12,034 nt of DNA, from contig JAUZOU010000053.1 in NCBI GenBank assembly GCA_030706285.1, forward strand, positions 1 to 12,034, in the 5' to 3' direction. The position numbers and the translations under genes are program-made. Source of the DNA: Bacteroidota bacterium. GTDB taxonomy: Bacteria > Bacteroidota > Bacteroidia > Bacteroidales > UBA1402. The notes under the pieces are model-generated. The model saw only the letters and a program-made list of their open reading frames with translations. It had not been told where the DNA came from and made no database searches. Numbering within the stretch: the first letter of the stretch is position 1; each line of letters starts with the position of its first letter. This document shows positions 7,495 to 12,034 of the stretch, piece after piece.

Positions 7495-10029
7495 TTATTG
7501 AAAGGTCAACACGTTATCAATTTGGTGAATTACCGCTGAGGCAGAAGTGGTAATGGCAGAAGTATTGAAAAGGCTGGTACCAGAACCTGTGCCGTCAGCA
7601 TTCTTATATTCCGAGATCTTCTTATCAAAAATGTAGTCTTTTGCAATAATATTCACCAAGCCCTTGCTGTTATCAACATTTACCTGTTTATTCTGCTCGG
7701 TCGTCAATTTCATGGAAGAGGCATCCCCAACCACACCAAGTTTATAATATTTGTTTTTGGATGTATTCCAATAGCTATATTCACCATCGAGCTTAATGGT
7801 GGCAGATTGATACACATCATTGACTGTTTGTCCGAAGAAAACAGCATCGTCCTGGAAATGATAACGGAGAAAACGGATCATTTTATTGATCGCGGCTGAC
7901 TGTGCTTTGGTATCAGTCATGGCATAGATCTGGTCCCAGGGAGTAATAATGCCATGAGATATCGCGTCTTCAATGGCCGTGTTCGTCGGAACATAAATGG
8001 TATATCTGTAGGCATTGAAGAAATTCACGCGGAAATCAACACCTTGTTTTTTGAATATCTGTGATGTACAAGTATCAGGAATACCATTCAGCAACGCAAA
8101 GAATTCACTGAATTCAGGCGTTTCGCTCAACACTTTATAGACTGTTTTCAAGGCTGGCTGGATCGGTTTGTCCAGGAAATAGGTGGACCCATTTGATTGT
8201 CTGAACACCTTCGTCACAGAGCAACTGGTATTGTTGGCTTTGTCATAGCCACCTTTGACCACCATGGACGTCCCGGTACCATTTACCTGTATCAGGTCAT
8301 TCCCTTTAGTAACATAGTATTTTTCACCGGATTCAACATCTCCGACAACGATGTGGCTGTCCAGCAAATCCCATAATCTGTTTTTCAGGAACGACTGAGT
8401 TTTAATTGAGTCAATCAATGTTCCGGCCTGCCCTGTTGTTTTGTCATATTTGTACACATAGGCTTTAACAGCTTTGGTTTCATTATCGTACGCATATTTC
8501 AAAGCAGCCGGTACATCCTGTCCCCAGGCAATCGGATCAAGATAATTCGTGAAGTATTCATCTGTCGGAACAAAGACACTGTATTTACTAACCAAAGAAT
8601 TCAAATACAATTTGTAAAACGCAAATGTCGTTTTACCATCCGAAGCTGTTTCTGTAATATTGATGGCCCAGTTGAAAATCTTTGAATTGTCGCTCAACAG
8701 AATCGGGCTGTATACTGAAATGTAATCGACCGGAGGATACACATTGTTGGTCGTATAAACCAATCCATTCACCGCTGTATAAGCATCTTCAATTTCGCTT
8801 GATGTGACCGGCAACCGGTAATTTTCAGCATCCACCATCTTACTGAACCGGCTTGGTACAGACTCGATCAGGGAGGTTCTCATATGCCTCTTCAGAAATG
8901 GAATGATGATATCATCCGGAATGTTATCCCAGGAGCCAAACCGGTTCTTTAAGATTTCCCCGACTCCACTGTTGAAATAGCTCATCATAGCTTGATCCGT
9001 CGGAACAAACATGGCGGCCATATCCGGATAAATGGATGCAGCGGCATACAAGTTCCATCCCGGATCATAAGGCAACTGATTGGTAATCGACTTGCCGTTC
9101 GGTGTAATCGTTTTTCCTCCTACTGCTGAAAAATAATGTTTTACGAAAACCGAATCGTAAAAGCTGACATTCAGCTCATGCATCAAGTCAGTATTTGTTT
9201 TGTCAAAATAAGGGGCACAAAAGCGGTCCATCAATTTCGCAAAAATTTTGGTCGTCGACTTGTTCTCTATATATTGAGCCATGTTGGATGGTGGGATAAG
9301 AACGCTGCTCAGCACATTGACATACCCATTCTTGCAAACAATATCTTTTTCCACTACTTTGTTGTCAAACACATGAAAATCACCTGTTGTACGCGTTAAT
9401 CCATTGGTCAGGATGCTGAAATCTTCAGCATTGATATTATTTCTAATAAAGAAAGGATCCGAATAAAATACCAACGGTTTGTTGGTTGCATCTTCCATCA
9501 GATACAGTCCTTTTGACTGATAGCTCTTCCAGTAATCGGTGGATGGTAAGTTATCACCACGTTTGAAGGCGATTGTATCAAGCGCAGACAAAGCTGTTTC
9601 CCGGCGCATGGCCAAACCTTCACTAAATACACCACCATAATAATAGTTGGCAAGTTGATCTGTTACATAAGCATTCTTGATGTAAGAATATTTCAGCAGC
9701 ATCTTCTTTTGCGCATAGGTCAAGTCATCGTATGACCGCACACCCCATGAGTTGTTTTTGAAAAAAGCTTCATAGGCAGCATCATCAGATACAAATAGCG
9801 TAATGCTACCTGTAAGTTGCATCGTCTCGGTATAATTCAGGTCTTTGATCAATTTCAGCGTATAGTTGAAATCGCCCCGGCTTTTCAGGTAATCGTAGAT
9901 ATTTGAGCCTAACCATGAAGGCTCCTCATTATCATACGAATATTGATCCTGGCAAGAAATGAATACCGAACTTGCCAATGTGAGGATGAGCAACAGACTG
10001 GCAAAAGGGTTAAGTACTTTCTTTAGCAT
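7495..10029 (-). CDS. Large lipoprotein with about four FAS1 (fasciclin) domains, first gene of the operon
   Basis: This 844-residue protein has a lipoprotein signal peptide with lipobox V-F-I-S-C and lipidated Cys26. After it, four FAS1-like units can be placed by their F-x-P-T-D turns and closing strands. Unit 1 covers about 44-245, with ITLFVSDDAAYEAFF (76-90). Unit 2 covers about 250-433, with AAMFVPTDQAM (338-348) and AYTAVNGLVYTTNNVYPP (416-433). Unit 3 covers about 440-625, with YSVFVPTDEYF (483-493) and LWDLLDSHIVVGD (552-564). Unit 4 covers about 628-844, with YTIYVPTNTAI (676-686), FLRYHFQDDAV (720-730) and AVIHQIDNVLTF (832-843), so the protein ends with the fourth unit. Units 1 and 3 are longer than a typical FAS1 domain and contain insertions. 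It probably sits on the cell surface as an adhesion or ligand-binding protein; this is inferred from the family and from its place just before susC. It faces the divergent hydrolase gene across the intergenic region. Confidence 0.92.
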   Translation of the reverse strand: MLKKVLNPFASLLLILTLASSVFISCQDQYSYDNEEPSWLGSNIYDYLKSRGDFNYTLKLIKDLNYTETMQLTGSITLFVSDDAAYEAFFKNNSWGVRSYDDLTYAQKKMLLKYSYIKNAYVTDQLANYYYGGVFSEGLAMRRETALSALDTIAFKRGDNLPSTDYWKSYQSKGLYLMEDATNKPLVFYSDPFFIRNNINAEDFSILTNGLTRTTGDFHVFDNKVVEKDIVCKNGYVNVLSSVLIPPSNMAQYIENKSTTKIFAKLMDRFCAPYFDKTNTDLMHELNVSFYDSVFVKHYFSAVGGKTITPNGKSITNQLPYDPGWNLYAAASIYPDMAAMFVPTDQAMMSYFNSGVGEILKNRFGSWDNIPDDIIIPFLKRHMRTSLIESVPSRFSKMVDAENYRLPVTSSEIEDAYTAVNGLVYTTNNVYPPVDYISVYSPILLSDNSKIFNWAINITETASDGKTTFAFYKLYLNSLVSKYSVFVPTDEYFTNYLDPIAWGQDVPAALKYAYDNETKAVKAYVYKYDKTTGQAGTLIDSIKTQSFLKNRLWDLLDSHIVVGDVESGEKYYVTKGNDLIQVNGTGTSMVVKGGYDKANNTSCSVTKVFRQSNGSTYFLDKPIQPALKTVYKVLSETPEFSEFFALLNGIPDTCTSQIFKKQGVDFRVNFFNAYRYTIYVPTNTAIEDAISHGIITPWDQIYAMTDTKAQSAAINKMIRFLRYHFQDDAVFFGQTVNDVYQSATIKLDGEYSYWNTSKNKYYKLGVVGDASSMKLTTEQNKQVNVDNSKGLVNIIAKDYIFDKKISEYKNADGTGSGTSLFNTSAITTSASAVIHQIDNVLTFQ

Positions 10030-10130
10030 TTTTTTATCTCAATCGGTTAGTAATATATATAAGGTATCAAATTCCGTTTTTTGGCATGATTTAAGGGGCC
10101 GACATCAAAAGACAGCGAAAATTCTTAGGA

Positions 10131-10160
10131 TACTGCCTGGTCTGTAAAAATCCAGGCGTA
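10131..10160. promoter_or_regulatory. Stem-loop, possible leader hairpin of the minus-strand operon
   Basis: GCCTGG (10135-10140) pairs with CCAGGC (10152-10157) across an 11-base loop. The stem extends with TAC (10131-10133) against GTA (10158-10160) and a single bulged T at 10134, giving nine pairs. It lies about 100 bp before the start of the first FAS1 gene, so it could be a structured 5' leader of the operon mRNA or a protein-binding site. It has no following T-tract in either direction, so it does not look like an intrinsic terminator. Confidence 0.4.
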
Positions 10161-10166
10161 CTAAAG

Positions 10167-10178
10167 TCAACTAGTTGA
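10167..10178. promoter_or_regulatory. Perfect 12-bp palindrome TCAACTAGTTGA, possible operator
   Basis: The sequence equals its own reverse complement. It lies 138 bp upstream of the first FAS1 gene and just beyond the nine-pair stem-loop, a position compatible with binding of a dimeric regulator. No regulator gene is in the window, so the role is inferred from symmetry and position only. Confidence 0.35.
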
Positions 10179-10235
10179 GGGATTTGCATGATAATACATT
10201 CAAGGTTTATCTCAAAAAATCAAATTTGTCTGCCA

Positions 10236-10247
10236 GTTCACATGAAC
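10236..10247. promoter_or_regulatory. Inverted repeat GTTCA-CA-TGAAC, possible operator
   Basis: Two perfect 5-bp arms flank a 2-bp centre. The same half-sites return in the leader of the divergent gene (10443-10463), in the opposite arrangement with a wider spacer. Another short inverted repeat, GAAAC-A-GTTTC, follows at 10257-10267. Confidence 0.3.
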
Positions 10248-10386
10248 CAATACAAAGAAACAGTTTCAATAACAATATAAGGTCTAAATTTCATTCAAAA
10301 TATGTCGAGTAAAATGTCACCCGACTATTTAAGGGCATTTATACACTTATTTTCCAAGTTTGACATTTGAATTCTTTTTAGACTTA

Positions 10387-10418
10387 TTTGAATCAATATT
10401 ACACCCTTTTTAGGTATA
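10387..10418 (+). promoter_or_regulatory. Candidate Bacteroidota promoter for the GH128 gene
   Basis: TTTG at 10387-10390 matches the -33 element used by the Bacteroidota primary sigma factor. After a 20-bp spacer comes TAGGTATA (10411-10418), a partial match to the -7 element TAnnTTTG: the T, A, first T and third T positions agree. Transcription would start near 10425 and leave a leader of about 70 bases before the ATG at 10498. The spacing is good but the -7 match is imperfect. Confidence 0.45.
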
Positions 10419-10429
10419 TAAGCGCTTAT
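10418..10429. promoter_or_regulatory. Perfect 12-bp palindrome ATAAGCGCTTAT at the candidate transcription start
   Basis: The sequence equals its own reverse complement and has a GC core inside AT-rich DNA. It begins at the last base of the candidate -7 element and covers the expected transcription start of the divergent hydrolase gene. That is the classic position for a repressor site, though no cognate regulator is visible. Confidence 0.4.
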
Positions 10430-10442
10430 TTCGTAAGATCGA

Positions 10443-10463
10443 ATGAACAACCTGTCAGTTCAT
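10443..10463 (+). promoter_or_regulatory. Inverted repeat ATGAAC/GTTCAT in the GH128 leader
   Basis: ATGAAC (10443-10448) pairs with GTTCAT (10458-10463) across a 9-base loop, about 35 bases before the start codon. It could be a short mRNA hairpin or a second copy of the GTTCA/TGAAC half-sites found at 10236-10247. A stem of six mostly A/T pairs is weak, so this is tentative. Confidence 0.25.
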
Positions 10464-10497
10464 CAATTTTGAGTTTTTTTAAAGAATAACTAATGTC

Positions 10498-12034
10498 ATG
10501 AAGAAATTTGCTCCACTATTGTTGCTTGGTTTCGTAGTCTGTTTATCTAGCTTTGCCCAAAATGCAAGAACGACCATCACGTTGACGGCAAAAACTACCT
10601 CGGTCACAAACTATACAGACAAAGAAGTCATCATAAACGGCAAAAGCGATCTGCACCTGACCTCTTCAACGCTCCCACTGTCGAACAGCCTAGTCCGGAT
10701 CAACAGTGAGAACTCGTGGCTTTTTTTCGATAACATCAAACCATCTGACGTCATCAGCACCTATCTGTCCAGCATTTTTGTCGGAGACCAGCAAGCCATT
10801 AACAAATCGAACGTCCGCGTTGCCATTTATAAAAACGGGACGGTCGTCATGCCACATCCACCGACGTATCATCCATTGACTGTCTATACCGGCCAAAACT
10901 ACACCGGCGATTCCGCTTCATACTTCACGCTCTATAACAAATACACCACGTTGAGTGGATTCGACAATAACATCCGGTCATTTAAACTGAAACGAGGATA
11001 CATGGCCTCCTTTGCGACTTCTTCGGATGGATCAGGATACAGCAGGGTCTATATTGCCAATGATGATGACTTGCTCATCCCTGTTTTACCGATAGAGTTG
11101 AACAAAATGATCTCCTTCATCCGGATCTTCAATTGGGAATATGTCTCCAAAAAAGGCTGGTGTGGAACCGGTAGCGGAAGTGCCGTGAATGCCAACCAGG
11201 TCAATGCAACCTGGTTTTATTCCTGGAGTGCTGATCAGGCCTCAACTTCGACACTTGAATACGTACCGATCAGGCAAAACGGCGGTTGGCCCGGTTGGAC
11301 CGAGATCAGTGGAAAACAAGGTGTGACTCATGTCCTGGGCTTCAACGAACCGGACCATACCGAACAATCCAACCTGACTGTTGCCCAGGCCGTTGCCCAA
11401 TGGCCTGAAATGATGAAAACCGGTTTGCGCATCGGTTCACCCGCCTGTACTAACTTTTCCTGGCTTTACCAGTTTATGGATAGCTGCAAGGCCAGAAATT
11501 ACAGAGTCGACTATGTGGCCATTCACGCCTACTGGGGCGGCAAATCGGCACAAAATTGGTACAATGATTTGAAATATATCCATGATCGGACCGGACGCCC
11601 CATCTGGATCACGGAATGGAACAACGGGGCCAATTGGACAACAGAATGGTGGCCTACGGACTCTCTGGCCCAACTGTCCAAGCAACTATCTGACATCAAA
11701 GGCATTTTGACCGTCCTGGATACGGCTCATTTCATTGAGCGTTATTCCATCTACAACTGGGTGGAAAACAAACGGGCTATGATTCTGAATGGAACATTAA
11801 CCCCTGCCGGTCAGTACTATGCCAGTGACAAGTCTGACATTGCCTTCAAACGGATCAATGAGGTGATCCCCACCTATACGTTTAAAAGGAAACCGTCATT
11901 AGGCATTGCTTTTGGCTCAAAGACACTGACTTTGACCATTACAGACCCCAACGGAGAATACTGTCAAGGTTACATACTGGAAAAGCAAGTGGGCAACGGT
12001 GATTTTAGCGTAGTGTATGAGTCGGAAGACCCGA
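10498..12034 (+). CDS. Secreted GH128-type glycoside hydrolase with beta/gamma-crystallin-like domain, 3' end outside window
   Basis: The frame is open from the ATG at 10498 to the right edge (512 residues, no stop). A type I signal peptide ends at about S-F-A/Q (20/21). A beta-rich segment, residues 22-120, includes SWLFFDNIKPSDVI (73-86). A beta/gamma-crystallin-like domain follows at about 127-211, with LTVYTGQNYTGDSASYF (127-143), GFDNNIRSFKL (154-164), RVYIANDDDL (183-192) and LNKMISFIRIF (201-211). The catalytic domain, about 215-450, matches the glycosyl hydrolase catalytic-core family (GH128, clan GH-A): VLGFNEPD (279-286) with presumed acid/base Glu284, VAIHAYW (340-346), and PIWITEWNN (368-376) with presumed nucleophile Glu373. 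Known GH128 enzymes are mostly endo-beta-1,3-glucanases, so laminarin- or fungal-type glucan is a plausible substrate. A fibronectin-like segment (about 460-512) starts before the edge; a type IX secretion tail could follow. Divergent from the SusCD operon, it is the only enzyme seen. Confidence 0.85.
   Translation, partial: MKKFAPLLLLGFVVCLSSFAQNARTTITLTAKTTSVTNYTDKEVIINGKSDLHLTSSTLPLSNSLVRINSENSWLFFDNIKPSDVISTYLSSIFVGDQQAINKSNVRVAIYKNGTVVMPHPPTYHPLTVYTGQNYTGDSASYFTLYNKYTTLSGFDNNIRSFKLKRGYMASFATSSDGSGYSRVYIANDDDLLIPVLPIELNKMISFIRIFNWEYVSKKGWCGTGSGSAVNANQVNATWFYSWSADQASTSTLEYVPIRQNGGWPGWTEISGKQGVTHVLGFNEPDHTEQSNLTVAQAVAQWPEMMKTGLRIGSPACTNFSWLYQFMDSCKARNYRVDYVAIHAYWGGKSAQNWYNDLKYIHDRTGRPIWITEWNNGANWTTEWWPTDSLAQLSKQLSDIKGILTVLDTAHFIERYSIYNWVENKRAMILNGTLTPAGQYYASDKSDIAFKRINEVIPTYTFKRKPSLGIAFGSKTLTLTITDPNGEYCQGYILEKQVGNGDFSVVYESEDP

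Larger units (their letters stand above)
10030..10497. other. Divergent intergenic control region between the FAS1-SusCD operon and the GH128 gene
   Basis: This 468-bp stretch is more AT-rich than its flanks, and no open frame with a plausible start belongs to it. It must contain the promoters of both transcription units. It holds two perfect 12-bp palindromes, several shorter inverted repeats and one reasonable plus-strand promoter, each listed separately. On the minus strand I looked for the Bacteroidota TTTG / TAnnTTTG pattern with a spacer of 19-21 bp and found no convincing match, so the operon's promoter is unassigned. Confidence 0.8.

Noticed and set aside
10131..10160. Stem-loop considered as an intrinsic terminator
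   Set aside because: No gene ends next to it, since both flanking genes point away, and there is no T-tract following the stem on either strand.
10213..10228. CAAA and CAAATTTG sequences considered as the -33 element of the minus-strand operon promoter
   Set aside because: No acceptable TAnnTTTG-like -7 element lies 19-21 bp downstream on the minus strand for any of the CAAA positions examined.
10493..10501. Minimal upstream reading frame ATG-TCA-TGA overlapping the hydrolase start codon
   Set aside because: A two-codon frame this close to the real start is easily explained by chance. No ribosome-binding signal distinguishes it.
10690..11685. Two short minus-strand open frames (68 and 82 codons) inside the hydrolase region
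   Set aside because: The plus-strand frame through this region is continuous and carries the glycoside hydrolase motifs, so the minus-strand frames are shadows.

Overview
The window comes from a member of the Bacteroidota, most likely order Bacteroidales. The evidence is a SusC/SusD pair, several lipoproteins whose lipobox cysteine is followed by polar and acidic residues, the lack of strong Shine-Dalgarno sequences, and a moderate GC content. It looks like most of a polysaccharide utilisation locus (PUL) or PUL-like outer-membrane uptake locus. No RNA genes, insertion sequences, CRISPR arrays or phage genes were seen.

Layout. Five tightly spaced genes run leftwards on the minus strand. In transcription order they are: an 844-residue lipoprotein with about four FAS1 (fasciclin) domains (10029-7495); a SusC-type TonB-dependent outer-membrane transporter (7492-4202); a SusD-type substrate-binding lipoprotein (4189-2603); a 640-residue lipoprotein with two FAS1 domains and a C-terminal beta-sandwich-like module (2585-663); and a third FAS1 lipoprotein that runs off the left edge (628-1). 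The gaps are 2, 12, 17 and 34 bp, so one transcriptional unit is very likely. A 468-bp intergenic region (10030-10497) separates this operon from a divergent plus-strand gene (10498 to the right edge). That gene encodes a secreted multidomain glycoside hydrolase with a beta/gamma-crystallin-like domain followed by a GH128-type catalytic domain, a family associated with endo-beta-1,3-glucanases. Its 3' end lies outside the window.

How they may work together (inference). The hydrolase would cut a polysaccharide, possibly a beta-1,3-glucan, outside the cell or at its surface. The SusC/SusD complex would import the oligosaccharides. The three FAS1 lipoproteins occupy the places where SusE/SusF-like surface glycan-binding proteins usually sit, and probably act as surface adhesion or glycan-binding partners. 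At least seven FAS1 domains are encoded around one SusCD pair, which is the most unusual property of the window.

Regulation. No regulator gene is visible. The SusC protein lacks the N-terminal STN signalling domain, which argues against ECF-sigma/anti-sigma control through this transporter. The intergenic region contains two perfect 12-bp palindromes, further inverted repeats, a repeated GTTCA/TGAAC half-site and one reasonable Bacteroidota-type promoter for the hydrolase. No convincing promoter was found for the minus-strand operon.
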